Source: Henningerozyma blattae CBS 6284 (Eukaryota; Ascomycota; Saccharomycetes; Saccharomycetales; Saccharomycetaceae). Taken from it: a DNA stretch of 64,000 nucleotides. The translations under genes were made by a program, and so were the position numbers. Within the stretch, counting starts at the first letter, position 1. Each line of letters opens with the position of its first letter. The notes below the pieces were generated by a model that made no database searches, was not told the DNA's origin, and saw only the letters and a list, made by a program, of their open reading frames with translations. Below are positions 30,949-41,379 of this stretch, in pieces. Location of the stretch: contig NC_020188.1 in assembly GCF_000315915.1 (NCBI RefSeq), forward strand, positions 1,381,501-1,445,500. The letters are read 5' to 3'.

Positions 30949-32772
30949 ATGCTGACTTTTAGCCATGGGTTAACTAGATTTATAAATCATAATATCGTAT
31001 ATCGACCAAGCATTAGCAGACTTTTAAAATTAAAATTCAAACGTCAGATATTTGTTTTATCGAAAATGAGTGTCACCAATAAGAATGCTGAAATAGCCAA
31101 GAGACCTTTACCCACTGAAACTAATCCTGTTGTCGAAACGCCCATTACGAAGAAGGCTAAAAAGATTAAGACCAAGAAGTATAAAGCCAAGAAAGTAGAT
31201 CCAACTTCACCATTAGGTGTTTTTCAATTTGAAATTGCAGAACTTCTAAAAGAGCAAGGCATAAAAGAGGCAGATACTATTAATGATATTACGGCTATTT
31301 TAAATGATGCATCATCAGATGGACAAGTTAAGGAGGCATATCATCGCAAAGTTAACGATGTGAAAGTCCTGAAACTAACTTCAAGCGGAGATGGATTAGC
31401 TATCATAGATAATCCAGTTGAATCTGATAAAAAACAAGTTGTGATCATTCCTTTTGGATTGCCAGGTGATATAGTTCATATTAGAGTCTTTAAAACTCAT
31501 CCAAATTATGTCGAAAGTGATTTATTAGATGTTAACGCCAAATCTGATATCAGAAGAGATGATCTAATTAATTGTAAATATTTCGGTAAATGCTCCGGTA
31601 GTCAATATCAAAATTTAACATATGAAACCCAATTAAAATTGAAACAAGATACTGTGTCTAATGCCTACAAATTTTTTGCTCCAAGATTAATCGAAAAAAA
31701 GATTTTACCTGAAGTTGGCACTACAATTGGATCACCCTTACAGTATGAATATAGAACTAAATTGACTCCTCATTTCGATATCCCAAGAAGAATTAAAAAA
31801 GCTGGCGAGTTAAAAGAAAGACCACCTTTGGGATTTGGACAAAAGGGTAGACCTACATGGAGAAAAGAAACCTTACACGAAGGTGGTAATGCATCTACTT
31901 TAGATATTGAAGAATATACTATTGGTACATCTATAATCAATAAAGGGTTGAAAAATGAAAGACGTAAATTTGAAAAAGAATTCAACACTTATAAGAAAGG
32001 TGCCACCATCTTATTAAGAGAGAATACTATTGTTATGGATAAAGATTCTACAGAAGAACAAATTAAAGAGCGATTGAAAAATGAAGAAGGCTCTAGAGAT
32101 AAAGATGGAAATATTTCTTATGAAGTACATATGAGTAATGATGGCGACAAAAAATTAATTAAGACATGTGTTACGCAACCTAGACAAATTGTTAATGAAT
32201 ATGTTAATGGTTATAGCTTCCAATTTAGTGCTGGTGAATTTTTCCAAAATAATAATAGTATCTTACCTATAGTTACTAAATATGTTCGTGATAATTTACA
32301 ACTTCCGGAAGGTGAACATAATTATTTAGTGGATGCTTATTGTGGTTCTGGACTATTTAGTATTTGCAGTTCTGAAGGTGTGGATAAAGTTGTTGGTGTA
32401 GAAATTAGTGCTGACAGTGTTAAATTTGCTCGTATCAATTCTGAGTTGAATAAAATTGCGAATTGTAAGTTTATTGTAGGTAAAGCGGAAAAATTATTTG
32501 AAGAAATTGATTTACCTAATGATCGTACCTCTGTAATTTTAGATCCTCCAAGAAAGGGATGTGACGAATTATTTTTAAAACAATTATCCGAATTCAATCC
32601 TGCCAAGATCGTCTATATATCATGTAACGTTCATTCACAAGCTCGTGATTTGGAATATTTCCTTTTAAATACTTTAAATGGTAAGAATTATAAGATTGAA
32701 AGTTTAAGAGGGTTTGATTTTTTCCCACAAACACATCATGTGGAGAGTGTTTGTGTATTGAGTAGAGTATAA
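30949..32772 (+). CDS. TRM2: tRNA (uracil-5-)-methyltransferase
   Basis: Forms 5-methyluridine at position 54 in the T loop of tRNA. 607 residues, near S. cerevisiae Trm2 (639). After a basic, Lys-rich N-terminus, a TRAM-like RNA-binding domain is seen at about 140-190 (GLPGDIVHIRVFKTHPN). The RumA/TrmA-type SAM methyltransferase domain follows: VDAYCGSGLFSI (about 465), DPPRKGC (about 530) and the catalytic nucleophile in YISCNVHSQARDL (Cys559). The first ATG at 30949 gives a basic, hydroxylated N-terminus (residues 1-39) that could be a mitochondrial presequence; a second ATG at 31066 (codon 40) starts MSVTNKNAE. It lies 217 bases after RHO4 and before RPS21, as in YKR055W-YKR057W. Confidence 0.95.
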   Translation: MLTFSHGLTRFINHNIVYRPSISRLLKLKFKRQIFVLSKMSVTNKNAEIAKRPLPTETNPVVETPITKKAKKIKTKKYKAKKVDPTSPLGVFQFEIAELLKEQGIKEADTINDITAILNDASSDGQVKEAYHRKVNDVKVLKLTSSGDGLAIIDNPVESDKKQVVIIPFGLPGDIVHIRVFKTHPNYVESDLLDVNAKSDIRRDDLINCKYFGKCSGSQYQNLTYETQLKLKQDTVSNAYKFFAPRLIEKKILPEVGTTIGSPLQYEYRTKLTPHFDIPRRIKKAGELKERPPLGFGQKGRPTWRKETLHEGGNASTLDIEEYTIGTSIINKGLKNERRKFEKEFNTYKKGATILLRENTIVMDKDSTEEQIKERLKNEEGSRDKDGNISYEVHMSNDGDKKLIKTCVTQPRQIVNEYVNGYSFQFSAGEFFQNNNSILPIVTKYVRDNLQLPEGEHNYLVDAYCGSGLFSICSSEGVDKVVGVEISADSVKFARINSELNKIANCKFIVGKAEKLFEEIDLPNDRTSVILDPPRKGCDELFLKQLSEFNPAKIVYISCNVHSQARDLEYFLLNTLNGKNYKIESLRGFDFFPQTHHVESVCVLSRV

Positions 32773-33342
32773 TAATTATATAACTGTGGAACGATTTAAT
32801 TATAAAATATTATAATAAAATATTATATATATATAACATGTGTACAACCAGATCTTTAATAAATTTTATGCATATATTTTTTTTTTAACTTGTATGGATG
32901 GATACCATTGCAGAAGTGTGTATTAAATTACTTGTATTGTTAAATTTACCATTCCTGCTGCACCTTTGCACCACGCGTAAAATTTGAAATAAAAAGTTAT
33001 TACACAGAAAAAATAAATTTAGAAAAAATTGGAAATTTGATATGCACAAGGAAGAAAGCGACGGACAACAAAGAAAAGCAGATTGGAAAACTCGTGAAAT
33101 TTTGAAAAATTTCAATTGAAGGAGGATGAGGAGGAGGAAGAGGAAAGAGCAAAGTATGGAATGGGGCAAATGGTATTATGAACGAATCGATGAACGATGG
33201 GATCTTACAGTGAATTTTTGCAATTTGGTAGTAGTAAGTAGGTGGTGTTTTAAAAAATATACAGTAGTTAAAACAGTGGTTCGATAATCATAGTTAAACT
33301 TTAGATAACAGAAACCACATATACCAATCAAATAAAGCAAAT
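32773..33342. promoter_or_regulatory. Intergenic space TRM2-RPS21, containing the RPS21 promoter
   Basis: 570 bases. A Rap1-like site lies at 32890-32901 (separate entry), about 440 bases before the RPS21 start codon, which is a typical distance for a yeast ribosomal protein gene. The minus-strand open frames (32885-33169 and 33176-33385) overlap the promoter and exon 1 and are not supported. Confidence 0.6.
32890..32901 (-). promoter_or_regulatory. Probable Rap1 (HOMOL1/RPG-type) site upstream of RPS21
   Basis: The plus-strand sequence TTGTATGGATGG reads CCATCCATACAA on the other strand. It is close to the ribosomal-protein Rap1 consensus ACATCCRTACA, differing at the first base. Its place upstream of a ribosomal protein gene supports the call; binding is inferred. 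Confidence 0.5.
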
Positions 33343-33731
33343 ATGGAAAACGATAAAGGTCAATTAGTATGTGTAATATTGTCATTGGAAAAAATACATA
33401 TTTAAAATACTTTTTACTAACAAAGATATATTTTGATGTTAATAATTATTTGAAATTATTTACGTCTGCTATTACTCCCCATTTGTAACAGGTCGAATTA
33501 TACGTTCCAAGAAAGTGTTCTGCCACCAACACTATCATCAAGTCTAAGGACCATGCCTCTGTCCAAATCAACATTGCCAAGGTTGATGAAGAAGGTAAGG
33601 CCATTCCAGGTGAATACATCACTTACGCTTTATCTGGTAATGTCAGAGCTAGAGGTGAAGCTGATGATGCTTTAAACCGTTTGGCTCAAAACGACGGTTT
33701 ATTAAAGAACGTCTGGTCTTACTCCCGTTAA
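33343..33731 (+). CDS. RPS21: 40S ribosomal protein S21 (eS21), two exons
   Basis: Small-subunit protein of cytoplasmic ribosomes, needed for 18S rRNA maturation. Exon 1 is 33343-33366 (eight codons, MENDKGQL) and exon 2 is 33492-33731, starting [13 protein letters not shown] and ending [10 protein letters not shown]. The joined product is 87 residues, the usual family length. The intron position near the start, GTATGT donor and TACTAAC branch point match yeast rules, and S. cerevisiae RPS21A and RPS21B are also intron-containing. Codon choice in exon 2 is strongly biased (AAC, AAG, TCT, GCC), as expected of a highly expressed gene. It lies between TRM2 and GLG, as in YKR056W-YKR058W. Confidence 0.96.
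33367..33491 (+). other. RPS21: RPS21 spliceosomal intron
   Basis: 125-base phase-0 intron: donor GTATGT at 33367-33372, branch point TACTAAC at 33415-33421, acceptor CAG at 33489-33491. The branch-to-acceptor distance of about 70 bases includes a short AT-rich stretch and no earlier YAG. It is shorter than most ribosomal-protein introns of S. cerevisiae. Confidence 0.93.
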
Positions 33732-34280
33732 AAGGTGTACACTGTTAATACCTATATTCAGTTTTTTTTTTATATAGACTATAACTAATTTTTCAAAAAA
33801 TTATTATATTATTCATTTTTCTAGTGTCTCATCTTTAACAAGTTTCATATCATTTAATACAAAAATAAAATAAAAAAACGTTTCTAAAACGATAGTTCTT
33901 CTGATAGTGTTTAACTGTAACAGGTAAAAATTAACGAACTATCCTTAGTATATAGCTTAGGAAATTGACCGTAAAAGATGAGCATGTAATTTCTTGTTGA
34001 TTATGTAAACTGTAGCTGCCGTTACACGTTCAGTTTTACATACTACACATCCATTGCTCTTGGCATTAAGCTAGTATATCTCTTCCGATTAACTTAACAT
34101 TCAAACTTACTCATTCATTCCTCTGGCTATCAATATGCTACATATGTAATGCATAACATATCTATCCGTCAATTGGTCAATCTGTGAAACTCGTAGCAAT
34201 CATCATCGTCATCTTACCACGATGCTATCAATTCTATTATTCTCAGGTTAAAACTAAACAAAAGACATGAGACAGAAGGA

Positions 34281-34320
34281 ATAAATGAATGAATGAATGA
34301 ATAAATAAATAAATAGATGA
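34281..34320. repeat. Tetranucleotide microsatellite (TGAA)n/(TAAA)n
   Basis: About ten tandem units switching from TGAA to TAAA, read directly. Likely variable in length between strains. Confidence 0.85.
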
Positions 34321-34866
34321 ATAAAACACTAAGTTCAAAACACAAAATTGAAAACTAGCTTCCCCATTTCTTTTGTGTCTCGGGAGTTTCCATATTAAGT
34401 ATTACTCGAGCGGCGGGGACTATTCCGTGAGATCCGTTTTCGGATTTGACCCATATGATGTTTTCCCTATATGGCCAGACGACTCTTGAAAAGAATACCT
34501 TATTCGGAAAGTGGGGTGTTTCAAAAAAGGAAACAGACATGCTACGACCACTCTCACAATGTACCAGGGTAGTCTTTGTAGCACAGTACAGCCGCAGAAG
34601 TTCCGGTAGGTGCATTTCCTGATATGGAAACGTGATTACGCCATTTACACATAATGTCTATCAAATGCCTACGTGGGATTTCCATATTTAGTAGTGAACC
34701 ATTGTGGAGGCATGGACCAATCAGGTGCTGCTTCCAGATAGGGTAGTGGATTTAGTATGCATATTTAGTAGTTTGTATCTGTTTTGGGTAGTGCGCTGTT
34801 ATGGGTTAAAAGGGAAATATTAATAACAAACTGGTTCTTGCTGGGACATAACAAACATACTGATAC

Positions 34867-35030
34867 AAATAAACAAACAAAACAAAGTAGAAGTAGAAGT
34901 AGAAATAAAGTAAAGTAAAGCGAAAGCCTAAACTCAACCCAAAATTAAAAAACTAAAGTAAACCAAAAGTAAAACAAAGTAAAAACAAAGCAAAACAAAG
35001 CAAAGCAAAACAAAGCAGAGCGAAGCAAGT
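34867..35030. repeat. Imperfect purine-rich tandem repeat (AAAGC, AAAAC, AAAGT, AGAAGT units)
   Basis: The stretch is nearly free of T on the plus strand and is built from five- and six-base units such as acaaagc, acaaagt and agtaga (three times). It lies about 750 bases upstream of GLG. It could be a nucleosome-excluding or replication-slippage tract; no function can be assigned. Confidence 0.75.
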
Positions 35031-35777
35031 ATGCCATACACCAAAAATGAATAGTTACTGGTTTCTCTGGAAAAATCAACAATTGCAATCTGAAAGGTTA
35101 TTCTTGACACTGTATTAGTTTACCAGCTCGAGGTTTAATGGAGTCATGAGCTACTAATCAGTGACCACTAGTCATCGGGTTTACGACAGTTAGGAAACAC
35201 TGACTCCCTCCGAGGTTTCTGCTATCATTCTATCCATGTCCTCTCTGGGAGCGTTTGGAGAGGGTGCTAGAAAGAATGGTTGAGTAGTTGAATGAATAAT
35301 GCATGATTGTATGGTCTGGGGCTTAATCTCTAATGATATGAGTGCTAGAAACGAGCGAAGCATGCAGCAAAAGGGAAGAAATTTGTTAAGTCTTGCGTGT
35401 ATTTTTTTTTCTTTTGTTGTTGTTCTTAGTATATAAGCTGTTAGCGAGCCTTAATCTATTATTCTTCCTATAATATAACCTTTTATTTGTGCTTGAAACC
35501 TTTGTTTCCTTCTAGTTATTCTTTGTTGTTTTATTATACAGCACCGTTGACAATACTGTATTTAAGGGTATTTTTCAATAGTATACGAAAAAAACACGTT
35601 CTTCTGTTTGCTTGTTTTTTTTTGGTATTTTTTGCTGAATTTCAAATTTTAGTATAATTACATCCCTTACTTTCCAATTAATAACAAACAACAAGATATT
35701 ATTTTGGCATATATTTATCTTCGTTGACATAAGATAACCCCACCTACTTACTTTTTTATTCATAACTATTCACTTAG

Positions 35778-38636
35778 ATGTCTGACAATAAGAAGGCTAT
35801 TGTTTCTCTATTGTATTCTGCAGACTATTTACCAGGTGTTTTCACTTTAGGGTATCAATTGAATTTCTTATTGAATCAATGTCATCCCGATTTTAAAAGA
35901 CAAGTTACTTTAGTGTTGATGGTAACAAAATCAGTATATGAAAATGATTTATCGCAATATACAAGAGACATTTTGGATTCCCTATATACACAAATCATAA
36001 AGATTGATCCTTTAAAATTCCAAGATTATGCAATGGTTAAGAATGCCCAGAATTTAAACCTAATTAATAGACCAGAATTATCATATGCTTTAATCAAGAT
36101 TAAAATTTGGAATTTGATCCAATTCGATAGTGTTATTTATATGGATGCTGATACTTTGCCCTTAACCGCCGACTTTTTTTCCATTTTCAATTTCACTCAA
36201 AACCAAAATGAATGGGAAATTGCTGCTTCTCCAGATATTGGCTGGCCTGATATGTTCAACTCCGGTATATTTGCATTAAAACCAAATTTAAAAGTTTCTC
36301 AAGAGTTATCCATCTTTGCATTCCATAATACATCTATTGATGGTGCTGATCAAGGTATCTTAAATCAATTCTTTAATCCAATTTGCAAGTCATCAAAAGG
36401 CAACTCTAATCCTCAAACTAATTGGATTAATATACCTTTCTTATATAATATGACCATTCCAAATTCAGGCTATCAATATACACCTGCTTTAAATTATTTC
36501 GAAAATGATATTAAATTGGTTCATTTCATTGGTAGTAACAAGCCTTGGAAAAACTGGTCTCCTCAATCAAATTCGAATGATAATAAATTCATCAAGACTT
36601 GGAATGATATTTATTATGATTTCCAATTATCAAAAGGTTTAATCAAAAATTTACAAAATTTAAACATTCAAACTTATATATCTCCAAATGATATTCCTGC
36701 TACAGAGATCTTTAATCCAAATATCAATTATACTGAACAATTTGAGTCTGTATCATCTTCTATGGTTCCACAACAAACTACACTACCTTCTAATAATAAT
36801 AGTGATATCTTCCAACAACAACAGCAACCTCAACCATCACAGAACAATTATCCTACTAAGCCAGTCATAGAAATCAAGATCGAAACTCCAATGACTTCAG
36901 TACCGGAAATTACTGACGAGGAAATAGAAAGAAATAATTATGGTGATTCATTATATTCCTTTGTTAAATCTGTGTATCAAGAAAATAATTACAATCCAGA
37001 TGCCTCTGTAAAGAGATATTGGGGTCAAGAAAATAATACTTTGGCAAATCCAAAACTATCATTATTCTCATCACACCCATTTGATTCTTCTTGGAAAGCT
37101 CCATTAGAGAACCATCATATCGAAGAAGAACAACTACAACCACAACCACAGCATAATAAACCATCTAATAGTAATGTTCCATACGGTGTTCTACCAACTC
37201 CTAATGAATTAGCTTCTGCATTAGATCATGAACAATTGAATGAAGTGTCAAAGAGACATATCTTTTCATGGGAAACCACTGATTACTTGTCAAATGTGGA
37301 AAGATATTTCCCTGATTCAAATGATTTTACTGAAACTCAAGATCAATATTCTCCCCAGCTTCAAAAGAAGGAACCAAGACCTTGGGAGCCAAAGTCGATT
37401 GATAAACCAACCAGAGTATTCCCTGGTGATGAAAAGTTTATTAATCCAGAGAAGATTCCAAACGAAATGATTAAGTCTAACGCAAATTTAGAAGCACAAA
37501 ACTTGAGAAAAGATTCTATTGCCGGCTTTAGAGAAAGTGCTCCACCTCCACATTTACTTGGAGAAAAAGCGAATGACAAAGAAGAAGAAGAAGAAGATAA
37601 TTCACATTTCGAAGAAACTGTTTCAGCTCCAAAGAATGTATTTTATCCACATGGCAATCCAAAGAACAAGAAAACTCCAAAAAAGGGAAAAAAAGTAGTA
37701 ATAGTTGAGAATAAACTTCAAGATGATAATTCTGTAATTTCATCTCTTCCTTTGAAGCATCATTCTCATACTCGTCAACTTTCATCTAGATTACCATTAA
37801 AGAAGAAGCATAGTATAAAAGAATCATCTAGTGCCTTATCTAGATCATTAGAAAGGCAAGCCCAAGAAACTTCTAAAAAACAAATACAAGAGCCTACTTC
37901 CAAAAAGCAAGTTCATGAACATTCTTCCAAAAAACAAAGCCCCTCCCCATCATCGAAACCAAATAAAGAGTCATCTCCACCATCAACCAAAGAATTGCCT
38001 CACCCCCATCACCACCATAATCATCACCATGGCAACCACTCTAAACATCACAAACCTCAAAAAGCACATATAGATAAGAATGATAAAGAGAATATTTCTG
38101 CAATTCCTAGTAAAAAGACTAGTAATGATGATATCGAAGAGAAAAAACCTGAAGTCAGCCATAATGATTCACCAGTACAAAACTCAAAGCATAAACATCA
38201 CCATAACCATAAATATACAAAGGCATCTGAAAAACCTCATGATCACGCAAAAGATCACGCTGATGGTTTGACCAAGGAAGCAGTAGATGATAATGATAAA
38301 CACAAGAATGAGCACCATAAAACAAAACATCATCACAAGCATGGTAAGAGGCATGGTAAGCAACACTCTGTTGAGAACGAAAAGAAGCAAGCTGTAAATA
38401 CACATACAAGAAAAAAATCTATAATTCTAGAACGTGTTGATAAACAATTGCACACACCTATTCCAAGTAAGAAATGCTTAAATGAATTAGATCTAAACCA
38501 ATGGGACGATAATAGAATCCATAAGACTTCTTCTAAAGTGGATGCCAAGAAAGAGCGCATCCCAACAGTAGTTGGTTTTGAGAACACTGAATATTTATCC
38601 AAAGTAACAAGAGTTTTCCCTGATTCTGATGATTAA
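35778..38636 (+). CDS. GLG1/GLG2: Glycogenin, self-glucosylating glycogen initiator, with an exceptionally long tail
   Basis: Primes glycogen synthesis by transferring glucose from UDP-glucose to its own tyrosine(s), then hands the primer to glycogen synthase. The GT8 domain fills residues 1-280: YSADYLPGVFTLGYQLN start, the DxD metal site YMDADTLPL (about 121), DQGILNQFF (about 193) and VHFIGSNKPWKNW (about 250). At 952 residues it exceeds S. cerevisiae Glg1 (616) and Glg2 (380). The extra length is a disordered, Lys/Ser/His-rich tail with His-rich clusters (residues 735-760 and 800-865). Two glycogen-synthase-binding-like motifs are seen: WETTDYLSNVERYFPDS (about 498) and ENTEYLSKVTRVFPDSDD at the very C-terminus. 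A third, shorter RVFPGD lies near 550. Position before TIF matches GLG1-TIF1 and GLG2-TIF2. Confidence 0.94.
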   Translation: MSDNKKAIVSLLYSADYLPGVFTLGYQLNFLLNQCHPDFKRQVTLVLMVTKSVYENDLSQYTRDILDSLYTQIIKIDPLKFQDYAMVKNAQNLNLINRPELSYALIKIKIWNLIQFDSVIYMDADTLPLTADFFSIFNFTQNQNEWEIAASPDIGWPDMFNSGIFALKPNLKVSQELSIFAFHNTSIDGADQGILNQFFNPICKSSKGNSNPQTNWINIPFLYNMTIPNSGYQYTPALNYFENDIKLVHFIGSNKPWKNWSPQSNSNDNKFIKTWNDIYYDFQLSKGLIKNLQNLNIQTYISPNDIPATEIFNPNINYTEQFESVSSSMVPQQTTLPSNNNSDIFQQQQQPQPSQNNYPTKPVIEIKIETPMTSVPEITDEEIERNNYGDSLYSFVKSVYQENNYNPDASVKRYWGQENNTLANPKLSLFSSHPFDSSWKAPLENHHIEEEQLQPQPQHNKPSNSNVPYGVLPTPNELASALDHEQLNEVSKRHIFSWETTDYLSNVERYFPDSNDFTETQDQYSPQLQKKEPRPWEPKSIDKPTRVFPGDEKFINPEKIPNEMIKSNANLEAQNLRKDSIAGFRESAPPPHLLGEKANDKEEEEEDNSHFEETVSAPKNVFYPHGNPKNKKTPKKGKKVVIVENKLQDDNSVISSLPLKHHSHTRQLSSRLPLKKKHSIKESSSALSRSLERQAQETSKKQIQEPTSKKQVHEHSSKKQSPSPSSKPNKESSPPSTKELPHPHHHHNHHHGNHSKHHKPQKAHIDKNDKENISAIPSKKTSNDDIEEKKPEVSHNDSPVQNSKHKHHHNHKYTKASEKPHDHAKDHADGLTKEAVDDNDKHKNEHHKTKHHHKHGKRHGKQHSVENEKKQAVNTHTRKKSIILERVDKQLHTPIPSKKCLNELDLNQWDDNRIHKTSSKVDAKKERIPTVVGFENTEYLSKVTRVFPDSDD

Positions 38637-39474
38637 TGAAATTACTATTTTGCTTTTAATATTTGATTTTTAAATTTGATTTTTTTCTTAGACCCCTTTA
38701 TTTTTTCTTTCTCATATTGTACACTACTCTCATCTTCACACTTAATTATGCCGTCTTATGTCCTATGCTATCTGTATTATATACCAATATCCATATTTCT
38801 ACCTCTCAGTTTCACTACGTCATCATTTCCGTTCGTTCCCAAGGAAATATATCTCGTGGGATATATTTTGTTTTAGTAACTATTTTCTATATTTCTGCCA
38901 TACCATATACAGATACACCTTATAAATATATATATATATATATAATTATACATGCAATTCTATGTAGTTGCATTCAACAATGTTTTAAAGCATCATTCAT
39001 TTAATTAATACTTACATTCTAGTCTATACTTGCCTAGAACTCCACAAGGCTTTTTTGAAGCAAGCAGTAAACATTCTCGAAGAATCCTGTATTTACTGAC
39101 ACATTAAAATGTTTGTTATATATGCTGGCATTCTGTCCGAAAATGGTACCGTACAGAATGACTGAAAATTTTTCTGTAGCTTTTTGAAATTTTCCTCAAT
39201 TTTCCCACTCGGAGACTTTTTCAATAAACCACGCAACATTTGCGTGGAAAAATAATTATCATAATGAATAAGATTTTCAAAATTTTCGTTGTTTTATTTC
39301 GTAATGTCGAGGTATTGATGTTAATCCTTGTTTGTTTAAAAAGTATTCAATTATTTCTTAGTTGTAAATTGACTAACTTAAGTTTGTATCTTTTTTAAAT
39401 TTTTAAATTGCTTTATAACCAATTCTTGATTCAACTTTCGACACCCTAAAGAAGATCAATCAACATTGCCCAAT
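38637..39474. promoter_or_regulatory. Intergenic space GLG-TIF with TIF promoter
   Basis: 838 bases. T-rich GLG 3' end, a (TA)n run at 38928-38944, then the promoter and leader of the highly expressed eIF4A gene. An inverted repeat ATTCTGT/ACAGAAT flanks positions 39130-39158. Plus frames at 38663-39004 are composition artefacts. Confidence 0.5.
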
Positions 39475-40680
39475 ATGTCTGACGGTATTACCACTCAAGT
39501 TGAAGAATCCCAAATTGAAACCAATTATGACAAGGTTGTCTACACCTTCGATGATATGAAATTGAAGAAGGAATTGTTAAGAGGTGTCTTTGCCTATGGT
39601 TTTGAAGAACCATCTGCTATTCAACAAAGAGCTATTTTACCAATTGTTGAAGGTAACGATGTCTTGGCTCAAGCTCAATCTGGTACTGGTAAGACTGGTA
39701 CTTTCTCTATTGCTGCTTTGCAAAGAATTAACCCAGAAATCAAGGCTCCACAAGCTTTGATTTTGGCCCCAACCAGAGAATTGGCTTTGCAAATTCAAAA
39801 GGTTGTTATTTCTTTGGCCTTATACTTGGATATTAAAGTTCATGCTTGTATTGGTGGTACTTCTTTCGTTGAAGATACCGAAGGTTTAAGAGATGCTCAA
39901 ATCGTTGTTGGTACTCCAGGTCGTGTTTTTGACAACATTCAAAGACACAGATTAAGAACTGACAAGATTAAAATGTTTATCTCTGATGAAGCCGATGAAA
40001 TGTTGTCCTCTGGTTTCAAGGAACAAATTTACCAAATTTTCACCATGATGCCTCCAACTACTCAAGTCGTCTTATTATCTGCTACTATGCCAAGAGATGT
40101 CTTAGAAGTTACCACTAAGTTCATGAGAGACCCAGTCAGAATTTTAGTTAAGAAGGATGAATTAACCTTGGAAGGTATTAAACAATTCTACATTAACGTT
40201 GAAGAAGAAGATTACAAATACGATGTCTTGACCGATTTATACGATTCTATCTCTGTTACTCAAGCTGTTATCTTCTGTAACACCAGACGTAAGGTTGAAG
40301 AATTGACTAAAAAATTAACAGAAGCTGATTTCACCGTCTCTGCTATCTACTCCGATTTACCACAACAAGAAAGAGAAACCATTATGAAGGAATTCAGATC
40401 CGGTTCTTCCAGAATTTTGATCTCTACTGATTTATTAGCCAGAGGTATCGATGTTCAACAAGTTTCTTTGGTTATTAACTACGATTTACCAACTAACAAA
40501 GAAAACTATATTCACAGAATTGGTAGAGGTGGTCGTTTCGGTAGAAAGGGTGTTGCTATCAACTTCGTTACCAACGTTGATGTCGGTGCTATGAGAGAAT
40601 TAGAAACTTTCTACTCTACTCAAATCGAAGAAATGCCAAACAACATTGGTGACTTATTGGCTAACAACAAGGATGATTAG
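39475..40680 (+). CDS. TIF1: Translation initiation factor eIF4A, DEAD-box RNA helicase
   Basis: ATP-dependent RNA helicase of the eIF4F complex that unwinds 5' UTR structure before scanning. The ATG at 39475 gives 401 residues (S. cerevisiae Tif1/Tif2 395); an upstream in-frame TTG at 39466 is not a plausible start. All motifs are present: Q motif [13 protein letters not shown], motif I AQSGTGKT, Ia [12 protein letters not shown], motif II DEAD, motif III SAT, motif [12 protein letters not shown] and motif [12 protein letters not shown]. Codon use is strongly optimised (GGT, GCT, AAG, TTG), unlike its neighbours. S. cerevisiae has two identical copies (TIF1, TIF2); this position corresponds to either. 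Confidence 0.97.
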   Translation: MSDGITTQVEESQIETNYDKVVYTFDDMKLKKELLRGVFAYGFEEPSAIQQRAILPIVEGNDVLAQAQSGTGKTGTFSIAALQRINPEIKAPQALILAPTRELALQIQKVVISLALYLDIKVHACIGGTSFVEDTEGLRDAQIVVGTPGRVFDNIQRHRLRTDKIKMFISDEADEMLSSGFKEQIYQIFTMMPPTTQVVLLSATMPRDVLEVTTKFMRDPVRILVKKDELTLEGIKQFYINVEEEDYKYDVLTDLYDSISVTQAVIFCNTRRKVEELTKKLTEADFTVSAIYSDLPQQERETIMKEFRSGSSRILISTDLLARGIDVQQVSLVINYDLPTNKENYIHRIGRGGRFGRKGVAINFVTNVDVGAMRELETFYSTQIEEMPNNIGDLLANNKDD

Positions 40681-41379
40681 ATATTTTAGAGAAAAAAAAT
40701 ATTTAAATACAATTAAATTCAAATAAAGAATTCATTTTTATTACATCTTTATTTTCTTTTTTTGTTTCTTTTTTATAATTATTATCTTTCTCTTATTTCT
40801 AAAAAAAAAATATAAAAAAATCAAATTAAAAATATACAAAAATTAAATACATTTTGATATTCATTGTTTTATAATTGAATAATCTAATTTATTTCATTTT
40901 CTCTTTTAATATTTTGTCTATAGTTTTTTTTATTATATCTCCTTTGTATAACTATATATATCCATAATTCTAAAAATTATATTTACTTAAGTCAACACTG
41001 GCATTTACAAAGAATCTGAAACAATGATGACTATATGTAATTGAAAATACTTCAGTCTTGTCTGAACTATTAGTTCATTGAAATTATATACTTAATGAGG
41101 CAATAAAATTTCCTTCAATCAAATCGAAATTTCGGTAGAAAAAAAAAAATTAAATACTGGAAAAAAAGTATTGGTTAAGGTACATTAAATAATATTAAGA
41201 GAAATATGATATTATTGAGATGGGGAATGTTTAATTTTAATTTGTTTATTTTTTTTTTTAATTTTTTTTCTTTCTTCTCTTACATAATATTAATTACATG
41301 CTAATTTTTTGCACGTTTATCTGCTTGTTTTGGGGTACAAAGGCCAATTAATACTTTACTGGTAGAAATCATTTGGAAA
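40681..41379. other. Intergenic space TIF-YUR1/KTR2
   Basis: 699 bases, extremely A/T-rich with long A and T runs. S. cerevisiae has UTP30 here between TIF1 and KTR2; no trace of it is visible. Presumed TIF 3' UTR and YUR1/KTR2 promoter. Confidence 0.5.

Larger units (their letters stand above)
33732..35777. other. Long intergenic space RPS21-GLG
   Basis: 2.05 kb. Contains the RPS21 terminator region, a TGAA/TAAA tetranucleotide tract at 34281-34320, a GC-richer block at 34360-34800, an AAAGC/AAAAC-type purine repeat at 34867-35030 and the GLG promoter. An 86-codon ATG-started minus frame at 34355-34615 lies in the GC-richer block; it is unrecognised, uses rare codons (CGG, CTG) and is not called. 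No RNA gene seen. Confidence 0.45.

Noticed and set aside
34500..34530. TTCGGAAAG as part of a centromere CDEIII
   Set aside because: No CDEI and no A/T-rich CDEII at the correct spacing.
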